34,352 nucleotides of DNA from an uncultured Prevotellaceae bacterium (GTDB lineage Bacteria > Bacteroidota > Bacteroidia > Bacteroidales > Bacteroidaceae), in the NCBI GenBank assembly GCA_946540735.1, contig CAMNIN010000043.1, positions 1 through 34,352 of the forward strand, in the 5' to 3' direction. Below the pieces are notes generated by a model. It did not search any database and was not told the origin of the DNA. It saw only the letters and a program-made list of their open reading frames with translations. The position numbers and the translations under genes were made by a program. This document shows positions 24,966-33,028 of this stretch, one piece after another. The first letter of the stretch is position 1; each line of letters opens with the position of its first letter.

Positions 24966-25613
24966 TTAATTCAAAATGTTGTTCACGATTCTCATCACGT
25001 CGGTCACATCGATCTTCTGGTCCTTGTTGATGTCCATCCAACTGAAATAAAGAGCATCCTTCGGGTTGACGATGTAACTGACGACATTCATCACATCGCT
25101 GACATTGACGGTGCCATCGCAGTTGACATCACCCTCTTGGAGGGTCACCTTGGTGGCGGTGATGTTCTCATCCCCAAGGTCGATGCGAAGCGAACTGGAA
25201 TTGGAGACGAACATGCTGTTGAGACTGACGGTCCCGCCCTTGAAATTCTTGTTGGCCGTGACGGAAATGATGGCCACGGGTCCTTTGGTACGGGAGAACT
25301 GGATGAAATTGTAAGATGTGGTGACCAAGCGGTAGAGCCTCACCCCTACACTTCCCACAAAAAGCTGCTGCTCTGCATCAGCGACATGGCTGGTGAGCCG
25401 GCATTGCTCGGTATTGAGCGTCAAGCCCTCGGGCAACTGGATATCCATCTGCAGGGAGATGATTTTGTCGCAGTTGGGCTCCATGTAGACATAGAACTCG
25501 GCGGTCTCGCCGACGGCGATCGATAAAGGAGACGCAGTGATGCACTTGGCTCCCACTGTCGCGGTTAAGCCAAGAATGGCAATGATACATGAAATAAATC
25601 TACTTTTCAGCAT
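24966..25613 (-). CDS. Secreted cohesin-like plus dockerin protein, 215 aa
   Basis: A signal peptide (about 1-22) is followed by a cohesin-like beta-sandwich (about 25-155: PLSIAVGETAEFYVYME, SLQMDIQLPEGLTLN, VAIISVTANKNFKGG). The C-terminal dockerin has two calcium loops, DVNCDGTVNVSD near residue 161 and DINKDQKIDVTD near 193, and ends right after the second helix. It shares its layout with the 214-aa protein at 17132-17776 but is clearly diverged. It is the first gene of a probable two-gene operon with the 366-aa gene. Confidence 0.85.
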   Translation of the reverse strand: MLKSRFISCIIAILGLTATVGAKCITASPLSIAVGETAEFYVYMEPNCDKIISLQMDIQLPEGLTLNTEQCRLTSHVADAEQQLFVGSVGVRLYRLVTTSYNFIQFSRTKGPVAIISVTANKNFKGGTVSLNSMFVSNSSSLRIDLGDENITATKVTLQEGDVNCDGTVNVSDVMNVVSYIVNPKDALYFSWMDINKDQKIDVTDVMRIVNNILN

Positions 25614-25950
25614 TTGTCGAAAACCAGTTTTTTATGGTCAACTATCTCCTTACAATCAATTATTCCGTTGGTATGAAAATCCTGACGGGCACAATACCGC
25701 CAAATCAAGAGCTCAGGCCCGACGACGAAAATCGCCTTTGGCCTAACGATTCCAATGTGCAAAATTATGAAAATATTTTCAAATCAAGCACATTTCCACA
25801 AAAACTTTTTCAAACTTGAATCATTTTTCAGCAAAACGACCGTATTTGAAAGAGGATTTAAAACAATTTAACGAATTTTAAGCACTCAATTGCTGCACGA
25901 AACGGCTCTCATTCTCCGCACGCATTGAGCTATGGGCTTTTGAAATGCGC
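25614..25950. other. Intergenic region without a supported gene
   Basis: About 340 bp lie between two minus-strand genes. The region holds the putative promoter at 25760-25767 and an imperfect inverted repeat CTCAAT/ATTGAG with inner GC pairing (about 25885-25928), which may be a weak terminator of the dockerin gene because no T run follows. Nothing else was seen. Confidence 0.6.
25760..25767 (-). promoter_or_regulatory. Putative promoter of the 215-aa/366-aa operon
   Basis: The minus strand reads TAATTTTG, an exact -7 match, giving a leader of about 140 nt. The -33 element is poor (CTTG at 17-bp spacing). Confidence 0.4.
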
Positions 25951-26340
25951 TTATGGGGTAGGACCTGTTGGGTCTGCGACGGTATCGCCCCTGAAGGTGG
26001 GACTGCTTGAGGTGGGCAATTCCCCGCCCGTGACAAGGTCGGAAAGCGTCGAGGCATCGTCGAGGTTCACCTTTCCGTCGCCGTTGACATCGGCCTTGGA
26101 CTTCTGGAAAGCCGAACGAGCATTGCCTCTGGTGAATCTGACGATATCCACCACGTCGATGATGTTGACCACATTGTCGCCGTTCACATCAAACTTGATC
26201 AGCGGGTCTGCGGCTGCGACTGCCTTGGCGGGCACGGCATTTTCTACCACGACGCTATCCCGCGCATCTCCAGTGCCTTGGGCATGGACATGCACAGCAA
26301 TCATCAATGTGAGGGAAAAAGCAATCAGATATTTGATCAT
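25951..26340 (-). CDS. Small secreted dockerin protein, 129 aa
   Basis: A signal peptide (about 1-21, MIKYLIAFSLTLMIAVHVHA) and a short linker lead to a dockerin pair: DVNGDNVVNIIDVVDIVRF near residue 48 and DVNGDGKVNLDDASTLSDL near 81. A Ser/Thr/Pro-rich tail of about 25 residues ends the protein (PTSSSPTFRGDTVADPTGPT). There is no cohesin-like domain and no sorting tail, so the dockerin is essentially the whole mature protein. It has its own promoter and lies upstream of the cohesin-like operon on the same strand. Confidence 0.8.
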   Translation of the reverse strand: MIKYLIAFSLTLMIAVHVHAQGTGDARDSVVVENAVPAKAVAAADPLIKFDVNGDNVVNIIDVVDIVRFTRGNARSAFQKSKADVNGDGKVNLDDASTLSDLVTGGELPTSSSPTFRGDTVADPTGPTP

Positions 26341-26404
26341 ACTACTCTCTGTGACTCAGCTACTTATCTGTAAAAACCTCCTTACGATAGTCAAAGATTG
26401 GGTG

Positions 26405-26412
26405 CAAAGTTA
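26405..26412 (-). promoter_or_regulatory. Putative promoter of the 129-aa dockerin gene
   Basis: The minus strand reads TAACTTTG, an exact -7 match. Upstream sequence is T-rich with no clean TTTG. The leader would be about 60 nt. Confidence 0.4.
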
Positions 26413-26472
26413 ACACTTTTTCTTCGAATGGAAAAGAAAAACCGAGAAAAGTTTTTGAGATTCAAGCGATTA

Positions 26473-27093
26473 TTAACCAAACGGGAACAAACCGTAGAGC
26501 TGTGCGTCGATGCTGTCGGTGACGCGCTTGAAGTCGGCTGCGTTGCTCTCAAACTTACACGTATCGCCATCGATGATGATCAGTTTGCCTTTGTAATCGG
26601 CTATCCATTTCTCATAGCGGTCATTGAGCCCCTGCAGGTAGTCGATGCGGATGGATTTCTCAAACTCCCTGCCCCGTTTCGAGATCTGCGCCACCAAATT
26701 GGGTATCGACGAGCGGATATAGAGCATCAGGTCGGGCAAGCCGACGAGCGAGATCATCAGGTCGAAAAGGTCGCTGTAGTTGGCGAAGTCACGGTCGCTC
26801 ATCATCCCCATGTCGTGGAGGTTGGGAGCGAAGATCCGGGCATCCTCGAAGATGGTGCGGTCCTGGATGATATATCCCTTATGCTTTGAGATTTCCACAA
26901 CCTCCTTGAAGCGTTTGTTGAGGAAATAAATCTGCAGGTTAAACGACCACCGCTCCATGTCGGCATAGAAGTCGTCGAGATAGGGATTGTTGTCGACGGG
27001 CTCGAAACGGGGCTCCCAGCCATACCGTTTGGCGAGCATTCGGGTGAGGGTGGTTTTTCCACTTCCGATATTTCCGGCTACTGCGATGTGCAT
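26473..27093 (-). CDS. Deoxynucleoside kinase (second of a tandem pair)
   Basis: A 206-aa cytosolic kinase of the deoxynucleoside kinase family (dCK/dGK type). It has the P-loop GNIGSGKTT at residues 7-15, a substrate-site segment FEPVDNNPYLDDFY, the QDRTIFEDARIF motif typical of bacterial dAK/dGK enzymes, and a LID region ISKRGREFE. These enzymes phosphorylate salvaged deoxynucleosides with ATP. It lies 15 bp after its paralogue, so the two are cotranscribed. In Lactobacillus a similar tandem pair forms a dAK/dGK heterodimer. Whether this pair does so is inferred. Substrate specificity cannot be read from the sequence alone. Confidence 0.92.
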   Translation of the reverse strand: MHIAVAGNIGSGKTTLTRMLAKRYGWEPRFEPVDNNPYLDDFYADMERWSFNLQIYFLNKRFKEVVEISKHKGYIIQDRTIFEDARIFAPNLHDMGMMSDRDFANYSDLFDLMISLVGLPDLMLYIRSSIPNLVAQISKRGREFEKSIRIDYLQGLNDRYEKWIADYKGKLIIIDGDTCKFESNAADFKRVTDSIDAQLYGLFPFG

Positions 27094-27108
27094 GATATAT
27101 AGATGTTT

Positions 27109-27732
27109 TTAAGTTTGCGGGAAGAGTCCGAAGAGAATAGCGTCGATGCGGTCGACGATCTTGGCGAAGTCGGATTTCCGATGCAGGAAGTCCATTTCGT
27201 CGACCTCGATGGTCAGCACCTTGCCTTTGTAGTGCTGATACACGAAGTCGTCGTAGAGCTGATTGAGGTTTTTCAGGTAGTCGAGCTGCATCTGCTGCTC
27301 ATATTCCCGGCCCCGCTTCTGGATGTTCTCCACGAGGTGCGGGATGGAGGCCCGGAGGTAGATCATCAGGTCGGGCACCTTGACGACGGTCATCATCGAT
27401 TCGAAGAGCTGCATGTAGCACTGGTAGTCGCGATCGTCGAGATTGCCCATCCTGTAGTTGTTGGCCGTGAAGACATGGACGCCCTCGAAGATGCTTCTGT
27501 CCTGGATCACCGTCTTCTCCGACTGTGCGATGTCGAGCAGGTCCTTGAAGCGCTGCTTGAGGAAATACACCTCAAGGGCGAACGACCATCTGGGGATATC
27601 CTTGTAGTAGTCGTCGAGATAGGGATTGTAGTCCACGGCCTCGAATTTCGGTATCCAGCCATAGTGTCGCGCGAGCATAGAGGTGAGCGTGGTTTTCCCG
27701 CTACCGATATTTCCTGCGATGACGATATGCAC
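27109..27732 (-). CDS. Deoxynucleoside kinase (first of a tandem pair)
   Basis: A 207-aa paralogue of the downstream kinase, with the same P-loop (GNIGSGKTT, residues 7-15), FEAVDYNPYLDDYY, QDRSIFEGVHVF and IQKRGREYEQQ. The two proteins align along their whole length but differ clearly in the substrate-site segments (VDYNPY against VDNNPY, EGVHVF against EDARIF), which may reflect different nucleoside preference. It is the first gene of the operon, with a putative promoter at 27757-27764. Confidence 0.92.
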   Translation of the reverse strand: MHIVIAGNIGSGKTTLTSMLARHYGWIPKFEAVDYNPYLDDYYKDIPRWSFALEVYFLKQRFKDLLDIAQSEKTVIQDRSIFEGVHVFTANNYRMGNLDDRDYQCYMQLFESMMTVVKVPDLMIYLRASIPHLVENIQKRGREYEQQMQLDYLKNLNQLYDDFVYQHYKGKVLTIEVDEMDFLHRKSDFAKIVDRIDAILFGLFPQT

Positions 27733-27756
27733 GTGTTGTGAATGTTAGTTTCGCTA

Positions 27757-27788
27757 CAAAGTTAGCGATTTTTCATCAATCGGGAAAC
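27757..27788 (-). promoter_or_regulatory. Putative promoter of the deoxynucleoside kinase operon
   Basis: The minus strand has TAACTTTG (27757-27764) and, 20 bp upstream, TTTC (about 27785-27788) in place of TTTG. The leader would be about 20 nt. Confidence 0.5.
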
Positions 27789-27851
27789 ATTTTGGATTAT
27801 TTTTTGTACTTTCGCAGCATCGTTTCCGTGATGGCTCATCTGGACTCGCCC

Positions 27852-28041
27852 TAGTTCATCAGGCCTAAGTTCATCGGGCCTCGTTCATCGGGCCTCGTTC
27901 ACCTCGTTCATCGGGATTTGCAATCCCGATGCCCTGAGTATAAGGATTTATAATCCGATAAAAGCGCATTGCAAATGCTAATACTCATTGCGGCCGGATT
28001 GCAAATCCGCCCGAACAAAACAAAAAGCCCGAACAAAACAA
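27852..28041. repeat. Hairpin-rich dispersed repeat, copy 5, with degenerate head repeats
   Basis: The core (27905-28041) matches copies 1 and 3: the four stem-loops and two CCCGAACAAAACAAAA-type tails. Here all three ACA/TGT-type loops read GCA/TGC. It is preceded at 27852-27904 by four short degenerate copies of GTTCATCGGGCCT. It occupies most of the gap before the EamA gene and leaves little room for a promoter. A weak TACTTTCG at 27807-27814 is the only candidate seen. Confidence 0.9.
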
Positions 28042-28048
28042 AAAACAG

Positions 28049-28978
28049 ATGATTGATCAAAGACATAGAGCACAAGACATGCCCCACCCCTCCCCCGGCG
28101 ACCGCGAACGGCGCAAGGGGATGGTGCAGCTCCACCTGAGCGTCTTCCTCGCCGGATTCACCGGATTGTTCGGCAAACTCATCACGCTCAACGAGGTCGA
28201 CATCGTGTGGTATCGCATGATGTTCACCACATTGATCCTGCTGGTTTTCACCGGCATCCCCTGGATGGGACTGCGTAAAGTGCTGAGCGTGGCGGGATGC
28301 GGCACGCTCCTGGGCATCCACTGGATCCTCTTCTATGCCAGCATCAAGGCTTCCAACGTCTCCATCGGCGTGGTATGCTTCGCCACGGTGGGATTCTTCA
28401 CCGCCCTGCTCGAACCGCTGCTCCACCACCACCGGGTGTCGTGGCGCGAACTGGTCCTGTCGCTCATCACCATCGTGGGCATCGTCTGCATCTTCTCCTT
28501 CGACGCACGCTACCGCCTAGGCATCGGCATCGGACTCATCTCGTCGGTGGTTTGCACCTTATATATTATAAAGAACAAAGACATCAGCCGCGACCTGCGC
28601 ACACGCGACGTGCTCTTCTGGCAGATGGCGGGCGGACTGGTGGGCGTCTCCCTCGTCATTCCCCTCTACCTGGCGATCTACCCGAGCGACCAGCCTGTGA
28701 TGGTCATCCCTTCGGGCACCAACCTATGGCTCATGCTCTGCCATGCGCTCTTCTGCACCGTGGGCCTTTACCTCCTGCAGATCATGGCTCTGAAACGGCT
28801 GTCGGCCTTCACCGTCAACCTCACCTATAACCTCGAACCTTGCTACTCCATCCTCTGGGCTTTCCTCTTCCTCGGCGAGGCTCGCGAACTCAATGCCGCG
28901 TTCTATGTGGGCATCGCTCTGGTGATACTGAGTGTGGTGATGACAAACAGGGGAAGGGACATGAATAAACAATCTTGA
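28049..28978 (+). CDS. EamA/DMT-family inner-membrane transporter
   Basis: A 309-aa protein with about ten hydrophobic segments, from QLHLSVFLAGFTGLFGKLI to FYVGIALVILSVVMTN, arranged as the two five-helix EamA repeats. The second repeat carries NLTYNLEPCYSILWAFLFLGE, the typical signature before the penultimate helix. Substrates of this family are metabolites such as amino acids or drugs, and cannot be predicted here. The ATG at 28049 follows repeat copy 5 by a few bases. The internal ATG at 28079 is possible and would remove ten hydrophilic residues. Its stop overlaps the next start by one base. Confidence 0.85.
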   Translation: MIDQRHRAQDMPHPSPGDRERRKGMVQLHLSVFLAGFTGLFGKLITLNEVDIVWYRMMFTTLILLVFTGIPWMGLRKVLSVAGCGTLLGIHWILFYASIKASNVSIGVVCFATVGFFTALLEPLLHHHRVSWRELVLSLITIVGIVCIFSFDARYRLGIGIGLISSVVCTLYIIKNKDISRDLRTRDVLFWQMAGGLVGVSLVIPLYLAIYPSDQPVMVIPSGTNLWLMLCHALFCTVGLYLLQIMALKRLSAFTVNLTYNLEPCYSILWAFLFLGEARELNAAFYVGIALVILSVVMTNRGRDMNKQS

Positions 28979-30930
28979 TGATGAAACGGAATATACCTGT
29001 CGTGGGAATGGCGTGCGCCGCGTGCGCCGCCAATGTGGAGAAGAAACTGAAGTCTATCGAAGGGGTCAGTTCGGCTGCGGTGTCGCTGCCCACCCGAACG
29101 GCTCTGGTGGAATACGACGAGACGGTGGTCACTCCCGAGGACCTGAAACGTGAGGTCAACGCCATCGGCTTCGACCTCGTGGTGGAGGAAAACCGCAGCG
29201 TGGAGGAGATCGAACGGCGGGAGTATTCCCTGCTGCGGCGCAAAGTGATCCTCTCCTGGATCGGGTCACTGCTGGTGATGGCGATCTCGATGGGATGGAT
29301 CTCCGTGGGATCCGGCGACATCGCCAACCAGACTTGCCTGATCATCGCTCTCGCCATCCTACTCTATTGCGGCCGGGAGTTCTACCAACGCGCATGGCTG
29401 CAACTCACTCACCTCACAGCAAGCATGGACACCCTTGTGGCGCTCAGCACGGGCATCGCCTTCCTCTTCAGCGTGTGGAACACGTTCTGGGGCGAACAGG
29501 TGTGGGGCTCCCGCGGCATCCCGTGGCACACGTATTACGACGCCTCGGTGATGATCATCACCTTCGTGCTCACCGGCCGGCTGCTCGAACAGCATGCCCG
29601 CAAGAGCACCGCCAGCGCCATCCGTCAACTGATGGGCATGACACCGAAGACTGCACGCCTCTACCGGGGCGAACAGACCAACGAGCAGGGCGAGAAAGTG
29701 CCTGTCATCGAGGAAGTGCCTATCTCCACCATCGTCGTAGGCGACCAGGTGGAGGTGCAGGCGGGCGACCACATCCCCGTCGACGGGAAAGTGAGGTGGG
29801 CGACGAGTTTCATGAATGCCGACGGGGCCTACGTCGACGAGTCGATGATCACCGGCGAACCGTCGCCGGCCCTGAAGCAATTCGCCAGCGAGGTGCTGGC
29901 AGGCACCGTGGTGAGCCAGGGACGACTGAGGCTGCGGGCCACGAAGACGGGCAGCGACACCGCCCTCGCACAGATCATCGAGATGGTGCAGCAGGCTCAG
30001 GGGAGCAAAGCTCCCGTGCAGCGCACTGTCGACCGCATCTCGCTCATCTTCGTGCCCGCCGTGGCACTGGCCTCCCTGTTGACGTTCCTCATCTGGTGGG
30101 CCATCGGCGGCAACGCCGCCCTACCCCACGCCATCATGTCGGCCGTCGCCGTACTGGTGATCGCCTGTCCCTGCGCACTGGGACTGGCCACCCCCACCGC
30201 ACTGATGGTGGGCATCGGCAAGGCGGCGCGCCACAACATCCTCATCAAGGACGCCACCGCTCTCGAGCGCATCCGCAAAGTGGATGCCATGGTGATTGAC
30301 AAGACGGGCACACTCACCATCCCCAATCCCGCCATCGACTTCACACGGGCCGACAGCCTGCCCTTCGAGGAGCGCGAGTCGCTGAAACCTCATGCACGGG
30401 AGGCCATCGACCACCTGCGCGGGATGGGCGTGGAGGTGCACATGATGAGCGGCGACAAAGAAGAGGCCGCCGCTTACTGGGCCGGCAAAGTGGGCATCAC
30501 CCACTACCAGAGCCGGGTGCGGCCGCACGACAAACAGCAACTGGTGCGTCAACTGCAGGCCGAGGGCAAATGCGTGGCGATGGTGGGCGACGGCATCAAC
30601 GACTCACAGGCCCTGGCCCTGGCCGACGTGAGCATCGCCATGGGCAGGGGCACCGACGTGGCCATCGACGTAGCGCAGATGACCCTCATGGGCGATGACC
30701 TGAGGCGCATCCCCGAGGCGCTGACGCTCAGTCAGCAGACCGTGGGCATGATCCGGCAGAACCTCTTCTGGGCTTTTATCTATAATGTGGTGTGCATCCC
30801 CTTGGCAGCCGGTGTCCCTCATCTCTTCGGTGTCGACTTCCAGATCACACCGATGTGGGCCAGCGGCATGATGGCCTTCTCCAGCCTGAGCGTGGTGCTC
30901 AACAGCCTCCGGCTGAACCGGGAATCCTGA
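28978..30930 (+). CDS. P1B-type heavy-metal (Cu-like) ATPase with shortened cytoplasmic loop
   Basis: ATG at 28978 overlaps the EamA stop (TGATG), so translation is coupled. The 650-aa protein has an N-terminal HMA domain with GMACAACAANV (CxxC metal site), membrane segments, the actuator TGEP motif (MITGEPSPALK), the metal-binding CPC at 397-399, the phosphorylation site DKTGTLT (Asp441), and GDGINDSQALA (Asp538). The transmembrane CPC suggests copper or silver export. Only 97 residues separate the two Asp residues, against roughly 200 in typical CopA proteins. No HP-type nucleotide-site motif was found between IPNPAIDFTRAD and LKPHAREAID. The nucleotide-binding domain therefore appears to be missing. 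The reading frame itself is intact. Confidence 0.9.
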   Translation: MMKRNIPVVGMACAACAANVEKKLKSIEGVSSAAVSLPTRTALVEYDETVVTPEDLKREVNAIGFDLVVEENRSVEEIERREYSLLRRKVILSWIGSLLVMAISMGWISVGSGDIANQTCLIIALAILLYCGREFYQRAWLQLTHLTASMDTLVALSTGIAFLFSVWNTFWGEQVWGSRGIPWHTYYDASVMIITFVLTGRLLEQHARKSTASAIRQLMGMTPKTARLYRGEQTNEQGEKVPVIEEVPISTIVVGDQVEVQAGDHIPVDGKVRWATSFMNADGAYVDESMITGEPSPALKQFASEVLAGTVVSQGRLRLRATKTGSDTALAQIIEMVQQAQGSKAPVQRTVDRISLIFVPAVALASLLTFLIWWAIGGNAALPHAIMSAVAVLVIACPCALGLATPTALMVGIGKAARHNILIKDATALERIRKVDAMVIDKTGTLTIPNPAIDFTRADSLPFEERESLKPHAREAIDHLRGMGVEVHMMSGDKEEAAAYWAGKVGITHYQSRVRPHDKQQLVRQLQAEGKCVAMVGDGINDSQALALADVSIAMGRGTDVAIDVAQMTLMGDDLRRIPEALTLSQQTVGMIRQNLFWAFIYNVVCIPLAAGVPHLFGVDFQITPMWASGMMAFSSLSVVLNSLRLNRES

Positions 30931-30953
30931 CACCAACAAAAAATCCCCCAAGA

Positions 30954-30985
30954 CTTGTGGGAATGTGAAAAAAACACTAAATTTG
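30954..30985 (+). promoter_or_regulatory. Promoter of serB
   Basis: CTTG (30954-30957), a 20-bp spacer and TAAATTTG (30978-30985) fit the Bacteroidetes consensus. Transcription would start near 30990, only about ten bases before the ATG at 31000. This argues against the upstream in-frame start at 30955. Confidence 0.65.
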
Positions 30986-30999
30986 CTTTCTCAACGAGT

Positions 31000-32265
31000 A
31001 TGATCATGACGACCAACAACATCATCCCCCCCGCTGCCGACAACGAAGAGCAGATCCTCGTGAGCATCACGGGACAGGACCGGCCGGGCCTCACGGCATC
31101 GGTCATGGGCATCCTTGCCCACTACGAGGCGCAGATCCTCGACATCGGACAGGCTGACATCCACAACACCCTCTCGCTGGGCATCCTCTTCCGCATCGGA
31201 GAGGCCAACTCAGGACAGGTGCTCAAAGAACTGCTGTTCAAAGCCAACGAACTGGGCGTGAACATCGGTTTCTCACCCATCACCGACGACGAATACGAGG
31301 AATGGGTGGGCCGGCAGGGCAAAAACCGGCATATCCTGACGCTGATCGGACGCACGCTGACGGCGGCGCAGATTGAGGCGGCGGCGAAAATCATCGCCAG
31401 CGAGGGCATCAACATCGACTCCATCCGACGGCTCACCGGCCGACAGAGCATCCGCCACCCGCAGCACAAGAGCCGCGCTTGCATCGAGTTCTCACTCCGT
31501 GGCACACCCAACCGACATAAGATGCAGGCCCAACTCATGAGGCTGTCGTCGGAAATGGGATTCGACTTCTCGCTCCAGAACGACGATATGTTCCGGCGCA
31601 TGCGACGCCTCATCTGCTTCGACATGGACTCCACACTTATCCAGACAGAGTGCATCGACGAACTGGCCATGAGAGCTGGCGTGGGCGACCAGGTCAAGGC
31701 GATCACCGAGAGCGCCATGAGGGGCGAGATCGACTTCAAGGAAAGCTTCACCAAACGGGTGGCACTGCTCAAAGGTCTCGACGTGAGCGTGATGCGAGAG
31801 ATCGCAGAAAACCTGCCCATCACCGAGGGCGTCGACAGACTCATGGCGGTGCTGAAACGATACGGCTACAAAATCGCCATCCTCAGCGGCGGTTTCACCT
31901 ATTTCGGAGAATACCTGCAACGACGCTATGGCATCGACTATATGTATGCCAATGAACTGGAGGTGGACGACGACGGAAAACTGACCGGAAGATACCTGGG
32001 CGAGGTGGTCGACGGGCACCGGAAAGCCGAACTGCTCAAGCTCATCGCACAGGTGGAGAAAGTCAACCTGGCACAGACCATCGCGGTGGGCGACGGCGCC
32101 AACGACCTGCCGATGATCTCTGAGGCCGGACTGGGTATCGCCTTCCATGCCAAACCGCGCGTGGTGGCCAACGCCCGGCAGTCGATCAACACCATCGGAC
32201 TCGACGGCGTGCTCTACTTCCTCGGCTTCAAAGACTCCTACCTCGGCGAGGACGGGAAAGCGTGA
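31000..32265 (+). CDS. serB: Phosphoserine phosphatase SerB with two ACT domains
   Basis: The start at 31000 (MIMTTNNIIPP) is set by the promoter just upstream. The next ATG at 31006 is equally possible. The 421-aa enzyme has two N-terminal ACT-like regulatory domains (about 18-90, with SITGQDRPGLTASVMGIL; about 108-185, with LTLIGRTLTAAQIEAAAKII). A HAD-superfamily phosphatase follows, with FDMDSTLIQTECIDELA (nucleophile Asp208, acid Asp210), ILSGGF and VGDGANDLPMISEAGLGIAF (Asp365). It hydrolyses phosphoserine to serine, the last step of serine synthesis. The two-ACT layout is usual for Bacteroidales SerB. ACT domains may sense serine. Confidence 0.96.
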   Translation: MIMTTNNIIPPAADNEEQILVSITGQDRPGLTASVMGILAHYEAQILDIGQADIHNTLSLGILFRIGEANSGQVLKELLFKANELGVNIGFSPITDDEYEEWVGRQGKNRHILTLIGRTLTAAQIEAAAKIIASEGINIDSIRRLTGRQSIRHPQHKSRACIEFSLRGTPNRHKMQAQLMRLSSEMGFDFSLQNDDMFRRMRRLICFDMDSTLIQTECIDELAMRAGVGDQVKAITESAMRGEIDFKESFTKRVALLKGLDVSVMREIAENLPITEGVDRLMAVLKRYGYKIAILSGGFTYFGEYLQRRYGIDYMYANELEVDDDGKLTGRYLGEVVDGHRKAELLKLIAQVEKVNLAQTIAVGDGANDLPMISEAGLGIAFHAKPRVVANARQSINTIGLDGVLYFLGFKDSYLGEDGKA

Positions 32266-32266
32266 T

Positions 32267-32288
32267 TATAATTGAATATTCAATAATA
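32267..32288. promoter_or_regulatory. AT-rich palindrome between serB and the DUF4236 gene
   Basis: ATTGAATATTCAAT (32271-32284) is a perfect 14-bp palindrome. With TTAT and ATAA on either side the symmetry extends to about 22-24 bp with one mismatched pair. It lies between the serB stop and the next ATG at 32294 and could be an operator or an RNA hairpin. No TAnnTTTG is present. Confidence 0.45.
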
Positions 32289-32293
32289 AAAAA

Positions 32294-33028
32294 ATGCCTA
32301 CCTATTTCAGAAAGACCATCAAACTCCTGCCCTGGGTGACGCTCAACCTCAACAAGACGGGCGGCAGCCTGTCGATCGGGCCACGTGGAGCGAAAATCAA
32401 CATCAGCAAAAAAGGGGTGTACTTCAACTCCAGCATCCCCGGCACTGGCGTCTCCAACAAGACGAAGATCGGAACGAGCCTGCTCTGGGCTCTCGGCACC
32501 CTGGTCGTCATGGTGGCCGCCGGCTATGGCCTCGGCGTGACGCTCCAGAACTTCAACCTCTTCGTGGGTATCTGCATCGCCGCGATCCCTGCCGCCATCG
32601 CGGCCTTTCTCATCTCCAAACACTATAGCAACACGACGACGGTGACGGAAGACGACGAGGACCTGGAACTGCCAGCGGAAATGCCCAAACGGCGAACCGG
32701 CAGAACAGCCACCAAGCGCACCACCTCCTCGCAGAAGAGCGGCAGCAAGGGGGGCACCACCTCCCGGTCGACCAGCCGCACAAGCAGTGCCTCGGCCAAA
32801 GCCTATATCGGCGAGGTGGAAAAACTGATGATCAAAATGGCGGAAGCGGACACCCTCGACGAACTCAACAAGGTGCACAGCGAAATCCTCGACATCATGT
32901 ACACCAACATCAAACCCCTCAATACGAAGGTCTTCGGATTGGATTTCGACCAGGCGATACTCAATATCCAACAAGAATACGCCGAGGGGGTGCGCCAGAT
33001 CACCGGCGACGCAGAAGAAGGGGCATAG
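32294..33028 (+). CDS. DUF4236-domain membrane protein
   Basis: A 244-aa protein. Residues 1 to about 55 match the DUF4236 domain (FRKTIKLLPWVTLNLNKTGG, LSIGPRGAKINI, KKGVYFNSSIPGTGVS), whose function is unknown to me. Two membrane segments follow (about 60-82 LLWALGTLVVMVAAGYGLG and 88-110 LFVGICIAAIPAAIAAFLIS), then a Ser/Thr/Lys/Arg-rich linker (about 130-172) and a charged helical C-terminal domain (VEKLMIKMAEADTLDELNKV). It lies 28 bp after serB and is probably cotranscribed. Its 3' end overlaps the convergent rhomboid gene by 29 bp. Confidence 0.85.
   Translation: MPTYFRKTIKLLPWVTLNLNKTGGSLSIGPRGAKINISKKGVYFNSSIPGTGVSNKTKIGTSLLWALGTLVVMVAAGYGLGVTLQNFNLFVGICIAAIPAAIAAFLISKHYSNTTTVTEDDEDLELPAEMPKRRTGRTATKRTTSSQKSGSKGGTTSRSTSRTSSASAKAYIGEVEKLMIKMAEADTLDELNKVHSEILDIMYTNIKPLNTKVFGLDFDQAILNIQQEYAEGVRQITGDAEEGA

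Noticed and set aside
17132..26340. True cellulosome
   Set aside because: No glycoside hydrolase or scaffoldin with multiple cohesins is present. The beta-sandwich domains are only cohesin-like by eye.
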